A stretch of 64,000 nt of DNA. Origin: Nomia melanderi. Taxonomy: Eukaryota > Arthropoda > Insecta > Hymenoptera > Halictidae. The stretch is from the NCBI RefSeq assembly GCF_051020985.1, contig NC_135010.1, positions 15,683,167 through 15,747,166 on the forward strand, given 5' to 3'. Both the position numbers and the translations under genes were made by a program. Below are positions 1 through 11,748 of the stretch, in pieces; position 1 is the first letter of the stretch, and each line of letters opens with the position of its first letter. Under the pieces are notes generated by a model. That model was not told where the DNA came from, did no database searches, and saw only the letters and a list, made by a program, of their open reading frames with translations.

Positions 1-134
1 CGCCCTCGCCCCCTCTCCTTCGCCCTCTCCTTCGCCCGCTCCTTCGCCCGCTCCCTCGCCCGCTCCCTCGCCCTCGCCCTCGCCCTCGCCCGCGCCCTCG
101 CCCTCGCCCTCGCCCTCGCCCTCGCCCTCGCCCT
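1..134. repeat. CCCTCG-type hexamer microsatellite
   Basis: The window opens in a GC-rich tandem array of CCCTCG hexamers with some CTCCTT variants, ending near the GGTCTTCGG stretch. The left edge of the array lies outside the window. No coding potential was recognised. Confidence 0.85.
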
Positions 135-3100
135 GGTCTTCGGTTCTGGACGGCACGTCTGTTCTCTCGGCCTAACTCTGTACCTCCCCATCCCAACCAA
201 CCACCCACCTACCCATTATACCTTCTCTTCTACCCCTTTCTCACTCTCTGTCTCTGCCTCTGTCTCTCTCCGACTCTCTCCGACTCTCTCCGACTCTCTT
301 CGTCTCTCCTTATATCTCTGCCTATCTCTCTCTTTTCCTCGTCTTCTCCGAGTCTTTCTCCCCGTCGGCGTTCCGCTTCAATCGCTCGTTCCGTCTTTCC
401 GTCGTCCCACCGAGTCGCAAACAGATTCGAAGCGGACGAAAGATTTATTCGCGACTCGACGAACGAACGAATATCTTCCGCCGGGTAGAGTCTTCACTCC
501 CGAAACTGGTAAAAATAGTCGCGCTCGACGATACCACGGATACGTGTTCACGATTCGCAAGAGAACAAATTGGTCAACGTTCTATGGGCGAGCATTTATC
601 GCATCAATCGTTTATCGGTACCCACGCGTTCTCGCTTAACGCACACGCAGTTACACAGGCATGCACGCACACGGAGATTCGCTTCTGTCCTTTTTCGCAG
701 GAGTAACTCAAACGTCGCGGAAGGAAACACGCGAGACAAGTACCACCGCGGAACTGTGGTATCGCGATCTCGAGAAAGGCGCGCGCGCGGCAGAATGCCC
801 GCCCGCCTCCTCGACCACCCACCCCCTTACGGCTCCGAGACCGACGAGAAATCGTCGAGACCGTCGCGTCGTGTCCCGTCGAGTCGCGATCCGTTTGTCC
901 CGTCCCGTCCCGTCCCGTCCCGTCCCGTCCCGCCCCCATCTTGTTCAGACCCGATTCGACCCGACGGGATCGAAACACGCAAACAGATATATCGAAGGAC
1001 AACCGTTCTCCGACACGATCCACCGCGCACAGGTGGCCCGTGCGTGACAATCCGAACAACTGATCCGATTGGCCTTTAAACCGTGGCCAAAGATTCCCTC
1101 CTTGCTCTATCCGCGCTCCCGTCCTATTCGCCCGACCAGCCGTCCGCCTCTACCTATTTCGTCAGGCTCGATCAACTTTTCCATTATTTCGCCATTATTT
1201 CCTCATTATTTCCCCATTATTTCGCCATTATTTTTCCCGTATGTCCGAGTATCGGTATCGGTTTCCGACCTATCCGCTCGTCGATGCGTTTCTCAACTCC
1301 GTGGTTTCTCCCGAATGAAATTTACCCTCCTCCCAACGACTCTTTCCAAGAATATGTTTCTACTCGTTCCACACAACTACATATTATAGATGCAAAGAGA
1401 TGCGTCACTCGCGAACGTTCCGATTTCCTATATCGTAGAAACCAACCGTATATATCGCAGTGTACGTTTCTCGCCAGCATCGCTACTCCCAGTTTCGCAT
1501 TCGTTTCCACCTTTTCTTTCTTCGGCTCTCCATAAACTCGGCCTCCTCCCCATTCTAACGCGATTGATCCACATTGGATGCGTGTAGATCTACCATCTTC
1601 GTACGACTAGTTTTGGATTTCCCCGAATACTTGCAAGTCGAGTGTATAACGTAGAAGCGGTTCGCGGATCGGCGAGTCGCTTTAACGAGTATCCCGCAGC
1701 GGTACGCGTAAATTCGCGTCTCAATTGCATCAACCGGCGATGCAGCTGCGTTGATTGTGATATTCAATCTCATATTCGAACATGGACCAAACGTACCTTC
1801 TCTTTTCTCTTCGAGCCTTTGGAAAAAACCGCGTTTCGCGATTTACGCTCGGTCGGAGAAAAATCAAGCGTGACAAAGTACCGGTGGGAGAATTTTTTCA
1901 TCGGATCCGACAGATTCGGCGAACAAAGGAAAGGAATAAGATACACGCGACAGGCGTAACGATCGAAACCAAAGCGTAACGCTAATGTAACGTCGTTACG
2001 TTTGCCGTTACGAAAATGAGGTTGCGTGTCGTACACGCGCATTCCGTGCTACACCCTATTCCGTTTCATTCCTTCTTACGTCTAACGCGAATCGAGTCGT
2101 ACAGCACTGCGGCTACCAACGATCGGAATCAGAATCGGAATAAGTGTAAAGAGCAACAGTTTCGTGTAGCCAATTCATTTCCAGAGATCGACTACACGCT
2201 ATCGTGAAACGAGGGAAACGGTTAACACGATTTTGTGAATGTTTTACGGAGTGCCGATCGTAGAAAAAGTCCGAGAAACTATCGGTACCGAGAAGAATGG
2301 ACATTACGAAAATGGAAACTAGCTGAACATTAGGAACGTTTCGTTTGAGCTCCTCGTGGTACGTTTCTTTCACTTTTCCACAGAGGAGTCGGTCGGTTTG
2401 TTGGTCGGATTAGGTTCGAGCGAGCATTCACTCTCGAAACTCACGTAGCGAATCGCAAAGTTGACACGACTTCTCGTAACGTGACGACGGTCGTTGTCCC
2501 CCATGGTGGATCATATGCGCCGGCGGCAGCTTCATCTCCCTCGACGAACACCGTGCCGGAACCGAATCAGTCCCACCGGTCCCAATGCTCCGAATCTCAA
2601 GGTAATTTCATCCCTGTTCGCAAAGCTCGCGGTAGCACTTTTTCGCGATCACCGGTCCAGAACTAGAACTAGAACTAGAACTAGAACTAGAACTAGAACT
2701 TGAACACCAACAGTTTCTGCGCGTACAACTCGGTCTGTCCTCGGTTTGATCACACCTGGTCCCCTCGAGCCCCCTCTAGTTCCCACTAGTCCTCTCTAGC
2801 CTCCTTTAGTCCACTTTACTCCGCTCCAGGTGCTCTAGTCTGGTCCGTTCGAAAATTAAATTACACTTTTCTCGCGTCTGCATTCGCTCGTTGGCTTACG
2901 ATACTCGGCAACCGCGTATTCCTTCCTTTTCATGGATTTACCAATATTTCGATTGCATAACACCCAACTTGGATACGATACGATCCCGGGCTGTCAACAG
3001 CAAAGAGAGCTGATAGGTTTAATGTCTGTATCCGTGCCAGTCACTGCATACGCTCCAACTAATTTTCTCACGCGCTCGAGCTGAACATCGGTTGGTCGAG

Positions 3101-5228
3101 TATCCTCCTACCAGCAGAATCGTTGAATTCCTCGAACGTTGAGCAACACGAATTTCTTTCTGGTTTCACTTGATATATATAGTTTCGCACTCCTCCTCTT
3201 TTCTTTTCCTTTCTTTTTACTTTTCTTTTTACCTGTTGACTTTTGCTTTTTATTAATCACCGTTCACCACTCACCATTCACCATTCACCATGTATCTTGT
3301 ATCTTTTGTCTTTTGTCTTTTGTCTTTTGCCTTTTACAAAAGTCTTCCATCGCTCACCTTTTAAATTGTTCTCGTATCGTCCTCTTTCGATACCTTCATC
3401 TTCCCCCTATACCCTTGTTTCGTCGGAACCCCTAGCCATGCTACTTTTTGTCGTCGTGGTGGTCGTCGTGGTCGTCGACATCGTCGTGGTGGTTGTAGGC
3501 GTGATTGTCGTAGTCGTGATCGTGATCGTGACGGCGGTTGTGGCCGTGGTCGTGGTCGTCGCGATCCCCGTCATCTTTGTTTCTCGATTGAAAGGTTGAC
3601 CAAGCTTCCTTCCGAATCTCATAGATCGGGTATGTTACACAAACGAACGCAACTGTACACGCACGAGCTATCGTACTCGTGTAGTTTTACTCGTGATCCG
3701 GCAGTTGGTTCTGCACGTTACGACGGTCGTTCTTGATTCGATTATCCGACAAGGCACTGCTACCATTACCGGTACCGATTATTTCGCGACATTGTTTGTC
3801 GCGTTCGTCGAACGAACGTCAAAGTAGAAGGGGTTGATCGAGAAAGAATCGAATGTTCGTAACGCGTTGAATAGAGAACCGAATCGTTTCGCGATTCGAT
3901 CGGGGCGGACACAGGCCGGACGGCAAGGTAAGCTACGGTACGAATCGATCGACTCGACTCTGCTCGATTCAATTCAATTACAGCAGGCATGCAACGATAC
4001 TTGAGAAAAAAGAGAATAACGGATCATAGTGGAAACACACGACACCAATTTCAATCAGCTTCGACGGAGCATAGCAAAGCATCGATAACAGAGTAGACAA
4101 TCGCGCGACGAATACTGACTCGAACTGGTCGCGTAGGGCTGTAAAGCACGCACACGCTTCGCCATCCTTTTCTGTTACACGGTCGTGCCCCTCCGTAGGT
4201 ACTACTGCCACTTAACGCGAATGGACGGTTAAAAGACCCTCCTGTACGAGTCAAGCGACCACTCGAAACGACTACGATCAGCCTAGGTTCCTCTTGCGCG
4301 CAACCGTTCATTGCTACACCCTCCCCCCTACCCGATACCTACTTCGCTCCCACCCTCTCTCGTCACCCTTTCCGATACACCACACCGCGCGCGTGTTTCT
4401 TCGCGCGTTAAATCGTATGCACGTTGAGTAACAGCGAAAAGGTTGCCGCATTTATTTCTGATCACAATCAACGATCCGATCCGAACCGATGCGACCCGAC
4501 CCTAGCCGATCCGATCCGATCCGATCCGATCCGATCCTGTCTGATTCGATATCGATTCGATCGATCCAAAAATTCCATCGACGCGCGTTTACCAAAACCA
4601 ACTCGATTCGACAGCTTATTCAAATTCTCGCTATTGATCAAGATTCTTCAAAGATTCAACAGAGATGCGCGAGCCAAGGAATTTTTGCGTCGGTACAGGA
4701 TATCGTGTAACGTCCAAACGACCATCAGTCGAGAATCGTGAAGTTATTACGTTGCATGCGTGAATTTTCCAACCAGTGAAAGAGAATCAGTTCCACGAGA
4801 TGGATGCGAATGCGCGAGTAGTGGAGAAGAAGGAAGAGGAAACGAAGGATAAGGTGGAGATTTAATAAGAGAAAAGAGAAAATGTCCTTTCCCAATGAAT
4901 GTATCGCGGTAAAATGCTATAAATAACTCGACAACTTCTCTGAAAGCGGAAAGTAGCTCGCCTTCGAGTTCCGTAGTAAATTCCCAGAATAACTTTCTGG
5001 ATCGGTGTTCGATCGTTCGATCGTTCGATCGTTCGTTCGTTCGTCCGTTCGTCTGGTCGTTGAATCGTTCAATCGTTCGATCGACCGGTCGATCGATTAG
5101 TCTATCGGTTAATTGGTTCGCCGATCGGTTCGTCATTCCTTTCCTTTGATCGCGACTAACGCGCGATACGTTCAATCTGCTATCTTCGGTATCGGTTTGA
5201 AATTTATCGGGCAAGTGTTGTTTCCGAT

Positions 5229-5289
<61 letters not shown>

Positions 5290-7649
5290 ATAGATACAGG
5301 GTATGTACATTCGACTCTTCATAGAATTAGCAGCTTTCGCGATGGATATTATTAACGAAAATCGAGTACAATCGAAATAAATAATTCAACAAAGTACAGC
5401 CGACACGCGTACGAGTAGGAGAATTCGATGGGTCGATAGAATGTTGAACGAAACGAGAACGAGTACGATTAAAAGGTCTCTAGTAAGATTCTCGTGCGAT
5501 CGACCCAAGACACTAGCAATTGCTGCGAATTGTAACAACGATCACGGGAAGCGAATCAATTGATATTTCCTTCTTTTTCCTTTGGAGGAAGCGGTAGGTA
5601 TTCAGCGACGCCCAACGCGATACATTGATTCATTTCTACCTGCGACAAAGTTTATTCGTTTAATCGTTGACGCGATTTCTTTAAAATAGAACGCGGTCAG
5701 AAATATTCGAATCAACTTGAATCTGACAATGAGAAACTTACTCGACAGTGGAACAGAGTACGAATTGTTCTCTCGCTGAATCTTGGAGTCAATTCCAGAG
5801 AGGAAATACTTGTTCCGTCGACATCGAATTATATCGTTACCTTTTTCTGCTCGTTCCCTTCATTCTTGTCAATGTAAACAGCGAACGAGACGCGAATGAA
5901 TCTGAATCTCTACCGCGAAACGAGATGCGGCCTACGTTTCGTTCTACTCGCGAACGAATCGGCACATGACAGGACGCACGACACGACAGAGAGCGGTGCT
6001 GTTCGGAACCAACGTGAGAATTACTGTTGCGTAGAGCCACGAGAATCTGAAAATCAGCAACGAGTAGAGTTTCGAGTGGACCAAGCAAACGTAACGCTCT
6101 TCTACCAAAGACTTTCCCGCTCCGTTGAATTCGGTATCCCCGCGCAGCATTCTCTAGTCACGCATGCGACACGCGACACGCGACACTCGACCCTCGAGCG
6201 CACGACACTCGACACTCGACACACTCGACACTCGACACTGAACACCGAGGACGAGCTCGGACCTCAAAGGCAACGATGGTCAGCGATGACGGTCGATGAC
6301 GGTGGTCGACGAGAAATCTATGCTGAAGAATCTTTTCGAGAACGAAACGAGTGTAAGAGCAGCGCGGAATCGGCGAGTCGGAAGCACCGAGAGCACGGGA
6401 AATGTTCTAATTGATACCTCGAAAGGCGTACCTTGATATATTCTCTCCCTCGAATAGCAGCAACGGTACCACGAACAGAATCCTTCTGATCCGGGCGTCG
6501 CGGCGTTCCGCGTCTAATATACACCTCTCGGCGGGTGTTCCGTGCGCGCGTCCTTCTCTTTCAGGGAGAACCCCTTTCTGCGCTACCCCTTCGGGCTGCC
6601 CAGAGAATCGCCGTGTTATCGCTGCCCCCCGGTTTCTCTGCTTCGAGTCGCCTCCGCCTTCCTCGCGCGGTGCCATCAGCTTCCCACCTAATTGCGAACA
6701 CACAGAAATAGAGCCTGCAATCTTCTTCTTTGCGGATAACGACTGGCTGACGTACTATTCCTCGTCGATTCCTTTTCTCCTCTATCTTTTATCCCTTGTC
6801 CCTCGCTCCTTGCCCTTGCCCTTGCCCTTGCCCTTTTTCTCTTTTTCTCCTTCTCTATTCTTCTCCTGTCTTTCTTTATTCGTTGCTTTTCATTTTCATT
6901 GGTTATTTTCTTTCATCTGTCCTTTCTCTTGAATTTTCTTCTCCAATATGTATGGGTGAACGTGCACCGTACGCGGACACCGTCCAACGCACTCGAAGAG
7001 CCTCGAAAGGAGAGCAATGAAACTGTGGGCGTTACACGGAAAAGAAAAGACGGTTGATCAACGACAATTTTAAGGTACACGTGGAACACAATCACAGAAA
7101 AATTGTCTCGAGCACACGTGTTTTGTATCGCTGAAATTAGGGGAAGTCGAGAGTGCAAACATCGCTCGAGACGCTACTAATTCGAATTCGCAACAAGGAC
7201 AACATTTGTATTTATTATACAACAGACGATACCTTTATATCCTATTGGTATATCCCACTGCATGCGATCGTAAACGTTCCACGTAAACTTCCGAAATACA
7301 TAATAGTAGAAAACACTCCGATAGTCCGGACACCCGACGAGATTCATTTTCTAGTTACTCGAGTTACTCAATCTTTGTATAATGCTAACCGCTTCACCTG
7401 AAATTACCGTCATGCTGGTTGAACAACGAAACGCTTATCGCTCGCACACACCTTGCCGAACTGCTCCTGCTAGCAGCCACGCAATGCAAACCGTTATGGA
7501 TGATTAGACACGCCTCTGAGCATCTTCTTTCCGAATAACAAACACGTATCGTTTACAGATTCTCAATCTTAGAAGCAACAACGATCGGTTCTTTCATTCT
7601 GTTCGTTTTCTCGTACGAACGAAATAACGGATCAGCATTTTTACTCGCG
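135..7649. other. Gene-poor region rich in simple repeats
   Basis: I found no exon chain that resembles a protein family here on either strand. The region carries many short tandem arrays: pyrimidine-rich TCTCTCCGAC copies (about 240-300), CGTCC pentamers (about 895-930), CTAGAA hexamers (about 2,662-2,703), a GTC/GTG-rich stretch (about 3,440-3,590), CGATC pentamers (about 4,503-4,536), CGATCGTT-like copies (about 5,007-5,095), a CT run (about 5,235-5,286), ACTCGACAC-like copies (about 6,165-6,240) and CCCTTG hexamers (about 6,797-6,836). Long open frames here are products of these repeats. One possible short exon (about 2,502-2,601, ATG start, ending at a GTAATT donor) cannot be linked to anything. 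The region may hold promoter or 5' untranslated exons of flanking genes. Confidence 0.6.
5235..5286. repeat. CT dinucleotide microsatellite
   Basis: An uninterrupted CT run of about 50 bases, flanked by AAAAAT on the left and CTGTGATAG on the right. It creates artefactual Ser-Leu and Arg-Glu open frames. Confidence 0.9.
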
Positions 7650-10631
7650 ATGGATGCGCCAACCAGTGTCTTCGTATCGTATTCGCCTTCCATGAACATT
7701 TCGACGAGCCTCTCGCACGGCTACACCGGAATTTCCATCGCAAACGGTTCGATACTTGCTCACGGTTCTATATTGGCAGCCGTTGCGCAACGATCTCGTC
7801 AATTTTTCGAATTTCTCGACGCACTGACCCCTGGAGAGATAACGTTGCTCGAAAGCCACGAGAGACTTCTCGACGATCCAACGTTTCTGATACATCGTAA
7901 CTGCGACTCGCCGATAGATTTCGGAAAACCTTTAGCTATTTGGAAATGTTCACTGCTGAACGATACTATGGAGAATTTCTTAAAAAATTGGACTTTTCAT
8001 AACGACGAAAGGTATGGTCGTCTCCTATTCCCCGTATTCCTGCTAATCGCATGCAAATCCTCCGAGCCGACTGAAACGGCAGCCGACGATGATCAGAGAG
8101 AATTGAAATCAAAGGTAACCATAGATATCAAAGTCGGGAAGAAAGTGAACGATATTTTACTGGAACTAGCAAAGCAGTCTATAAACGATCGACCTGCCAA
8201 AGGATCCGCGATCGAAATGTTCTCGACGCCCTTCGGCAATCCTTTCTTCGCCGACACAATCACTCGTGGAATAATCGGTAATTTGTTGGGAACGAACAAC
8301 TGCTTGATGCTGATAGACGCCACTGTTTTGCCTGGATGCGAGGGTGGACCTGTATACTTGATCGGTGAACGGTGAGTTCTTCCGATTCCTCCATTGTGCC
8401 ATTTCTCCCGGCACGCGTGCACATCTATTCCACCGTTGCATTAATCGTTGCTTTTCTCTTTCTCTCTTTCCTGTCCCATCGGCATTTCCCCATACGCGAC
8501 AAGAGCTCGTAAAACTCTGTGTGGCATGGCAATCGCATCTTTCTGTCGGTGCCGCGGAGAACGGGTAGACTACACGCTCGCGGTGAATTTGCTACCGTCG
8601 CTGAACGAGATCCTTCAAACTCGGGTCACGCGAAACAAATCTTTCTGCTTGACCCCTATCGTTCTCCCTTTCACTCGGCCAACTGCTAATCGCAACGAAA
8701 CAATTGGTATGTAAACGCTTTCTCCTCTTTACCATGTTTACCATCCTATCCTCTATTTCAGTGAATGAATCGTCCTCTCCTTTTCACCGGTTAGGCACAC
8801 TAGAGCAAAGCGTCGCGATTGTAAGCTGCGGACTGAATTGGGGTACTGGCATCTTACTGGACCAAGAAACAGGAACTTTTATCACCTGCGCTCACGTTGT
8901 CGCGAGGGTATGCGTTTCAGTTTCTTTCAGTTTCTTTCAGTTTCTTTCAGTTTCCCTATGGAATATTCGTCGATGTTCATTGTTACGTCTAGCATGCTGT
9001 ATCCTCGCCGGAGGATCAAAACTGGCGGTAGATATTCTTTTCTGCGTTCATCTTCGTTTCAGGCACCGGAATGCAAGATCGAGCTCGCGTCGTACGTTGC
9101 GTCGCGAAATGCTAGACCCGCATGGACAGCTCCAGCGAAACTAATCTACAAAACTCCGGATAATAGACCTTACGATGTTGCTGTACTGAGGGCAGATTTC
9201 AACTGTAAACAGACCTCGATGAAACCGATCAAACTAGCGGATAGCCCTGCCGTAAACGGTACGACGAATTTTTCGGTAGACAATGCACCCGACACATTCC
9301 ACAGCGCTAACGACAAGATGAAATATTTCTTTCTCGACGGAAAAAAACTAATTGCTTCAGCCCATCGTCGGAATCGTTCGAATTAACGATTATCCATTCA
9401 GTTCTATAGAAAGCTTTTCATCTTTTTTTATAACGCACCTACACCGCTGGAGGTTATTCCAGTTGGTTAACGGTAACGACAATAAGAATTAAGAGTATAG
9501 GGAGATCGACGCTCGTCAGGCGACTCCGAGGCGACTCCGAGGCGCCCAGCGTTGCAAGGGACAGCACTGACCTTCTTTCGTCGACAGAAAAATAACTAGG
9601 TCTAAATTGGGCCAATTGATCGACGAGGGTAGAATCGACGTTTCGTCAGCGTTGAATGTCGAACGAATGACGCTACTCGACCGCTCCATCATCCCCCTCG
9701 CCGCTCGTTGCCACCCATTCTCCTCGCTCTACTCCCTTTGCTACTCGCGTTTCTTCGCTAGTCTTTCGGACTCCTTTCAATCGAGCCCCTAATGAGCCCC
9801 TATTGTCGACAACTATAAATTAGGAAGGAGAATACTAGCCGAATCAACGAGATTCTACTCCATCACTGATGCAATGACGCGATGACTCGATGACTCGATG
9901 ACTCGATGACTCGATGACGCAATCACGCAATCACGCAATCACGCAAAAAGATAGATACCTATCGTGAATCGAACATTGTAAACCACAGAGGCCATCTTCA
10001 ATCGCGTAAGATACATCACCGGCTTATAATTTACGTTTTTTCACGACTCTTCTCTTTATTAGTATTCTATAGACCTATACACCTATACACCTATACACCT
10101 ATACACGTAAATGAAAATTATTTTTCACAGGGGAACCGGTACTTTCGATAGGATTTCCATTTTGTTCGACCGGCAGGGCCACCATCAGCAACGGAATAAT
10201 ATCGAAAACTTCCAAGTACATGCTTCAAACGAATTGTTGCGCCCAAAGCGGAGTCAGCGGAGGGCCTATCGTTCGACCATTCAGCCTCGAAATGTTGGGA
10301 ATGATCGTTTGTAATACCGTCTCCACGAACGATTCGACATTGTATACTCGATTGTGCATGGCCATACCCAGCAGTACTCTGAAGGGGCCGTTGAACGATT
10401 ATTTACGAACCGCTGGTACAAATTTAATTTCTCTGTCCACCTGTCCACCTATCCACCTCTATCAAACTGTTTCAATATGCTCATTTATATCGTACAAATT
10501 CAATTTACCAATTTCTTTTTAGCAACATCTCCTTTTCAGATCCTAACACGCTGAAAAATCTAACGCGATACGACCACGATATCGAAGCCAACTGGAATCT
10601 CCGCCGTCCGTTCATTCGATCGAATATATGA
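7650..10631 (+). CDS. TYSND1: TYSND1-like peroxisomal leader peptide-processing protease
   Basis: Six coding exons are inferred: 7650..8371, 8504..8706, 8762..8907, 9063..9258, 10131..10415 and 10540..10631. All junctions are GT-AG with matching phase, giving 547 residues (human TYSND1 is 566). The N-terminal half carries the family segment around GNPFFADTITRGIIG and LPGCEGGPVY, a degenerate first trypsin-like domain. The C-terminal half is the trypsin-like protease domain with a complete apparent triad: His353 in ITCAHVVA, Asp395 in RPYDVAVLRAD and Ser465 in AQSGVSGGPIV. The family member processes PTS1 and PTS2 proteins, including peroxisomal beta-oxidation enzymes, inside peroxisomes. Oddity: the C-terminus reads FIRSNI, not the canonical SKL-type targeting tripeptide. 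Intron 3 contains four TTTCTTTCAG-like copies and intron 4 contains two octamer repeat tracts. The start is the first ATG of the open frame; the exon 2 acceptor is the least certain junction. Confidence 0.88.
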
Positions 10632-10721
10632 TTATCGCATCACTGTACAACTACACTTCCATTATATACTAGAAATCAGGTGTAGATACATAAATAGCTA
10701 TTTTTTACAAACACAATATCT

Positions 10722-10752
10722 TTTATTTTATACGTTAAAATTTGAAAATAAA
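10722..10752. promoter_or_regulatory. Overlapping convergent polyadenylation signals
   Basis: On the plus strand AATAAA lies at 10747-10752, downstream of the TYSND1 stop at 10631. On the minus strand AATAAA (plus-strand TTTATT, 10722-10727) serves as a candidate signal for ABT1, whose stop is at 10795. The two signals are passed by each other's transcripts, so the mature 3' ends probably overlap in antisense. This is read from sequence only; cleavage sites are not known. Confidence 0.5.
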
Positions 10753-10794
10753 AGATAAACTAAAAAGTTACGGTGGTTAGCCGCTCATCGATAA

Positions 10795-11748
10795 TTATCC
10801 AAACAATGATTTCAAAAAACCTGTTCTGTCCGTAGCAGTTTCATCTTCTTTTCTACTTCTAATTTCAGCATCTGTGTCTCTTTGTTTTATCATGGGTGGT
10901 ACAAACACGTTATTTCCATCTCGTTCTTGTTTGCGACGTAACTTCCTACTTCTGTCAACATTTTGGGAGAAGAAATTCGCTTCTCTCTTGGCCTGAGCAA
11001 TCTCTGTTCGTAGTCTTTGTTTTCGTACAGCTCGCTCGTAAGCCAAACGTTCGCTTAAATGAATCCATTTGAACCTAACGAAGAAAGCATACTTAAATTT
11101 CTAACCACACCTAAATATATCCAATATTTACGACTCAATTTCAATTTGTTACCTTGGCAAGTATTTAATATTCCAAATAACATCGTAAAATTTACTCTTT
11201 TTCCTAGTTGAAATTTGTTTATTGTTCAATATCGATGCCACATATTTAGCTACTTTTTTACTTTCAAATTCAACCCAGCCTTCGGTGAAAAACTTTGTGC
11301 AAACTTTCTTACGTTTTCTCAGCTTAGAGTCTCGTTCTAATTCTATAACAACCATTCGTTCGTACGTACATATGCAGATAAACAACTGTAACTGTCATAA
11401 TAATTAGTAGAAAAGCATGCATCAGCTTGTATCTTATCGGTTGGATTTCACATATACGATCTGTACTATATCCAAACACCAAGTGAAGGTTAGATTTTGT
11501 ACAGGGTCCAAATATCTTGTAAAGTAATTCGTATGTCGAGTTGATATAAAATACTAACCATTCTCTGCTAATTGTAGATATACTCTGCCTATCTGACCGT
11601 ACACGGAAAACAATTCTCGAATTTTTGTGATATTCATGTACCTTGGTATATTAGATAAGTATATAATTCCTTTTTTCCGGACGTTTTTCTTTGTTGCATT
11701 TTTAGCCTCCGTAACACTTACGTTCTCTACAGTTCCGTTCTTTTCCAT
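10795..11748 (-). CDS. ABT1: ABT1/Esf2 family RRM protein (ribosome biogenesis)
   Basis: Three exons on the minus strand, 11748..11559, 11342..11153 and 11074..10795, give 219 residues with consistent phases. The protein has a Lys-rich N-terminus, then an RRM starting at about residue 28 with the RNP2-like IIYLSNIPRYM. Hallmark ABT1/Esf2 blocks follow: FTEGWVEFESKKVAKYVA, WNIKYLPRFKWIHLSERLAYE and RQRLRTEIAQAKREANFF, ending in GFLKSLFG. Yeast Esf2 acts in 18S rRNA processing with Dbp8 in the small-subunit processome; metazoan ABT1 is nucleolar and was first described as a TBP-associated activator. The ATG at 11748 is the only in-frame ATG before an upstream TAA. It is shorter than human ABT1 (272 residues), mainly at the N-terminus and tail. 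It is convergent with TYSND1, 163 bp apart at the stops. Confidence 0.9.

Noticed and set aside
2494..2703. Possible coding exon ending in a Thr-Arg repeat
   Set aside because: The repeat part is the CTAGAA microsatellite. The part before the GTAATT donor is too short and has no partner exon or family match.
3427..3599. Val-rich frame near 3.4-3.6 kb
   Set aside because: Translation of a GTC/GTG simple repeat with no independent sign of coding.
5113..5355. Leu-Ser run on plus strand and Arg-Glu run on minus strand
   Set aside because: Products of the CT dinucleotide repeat.
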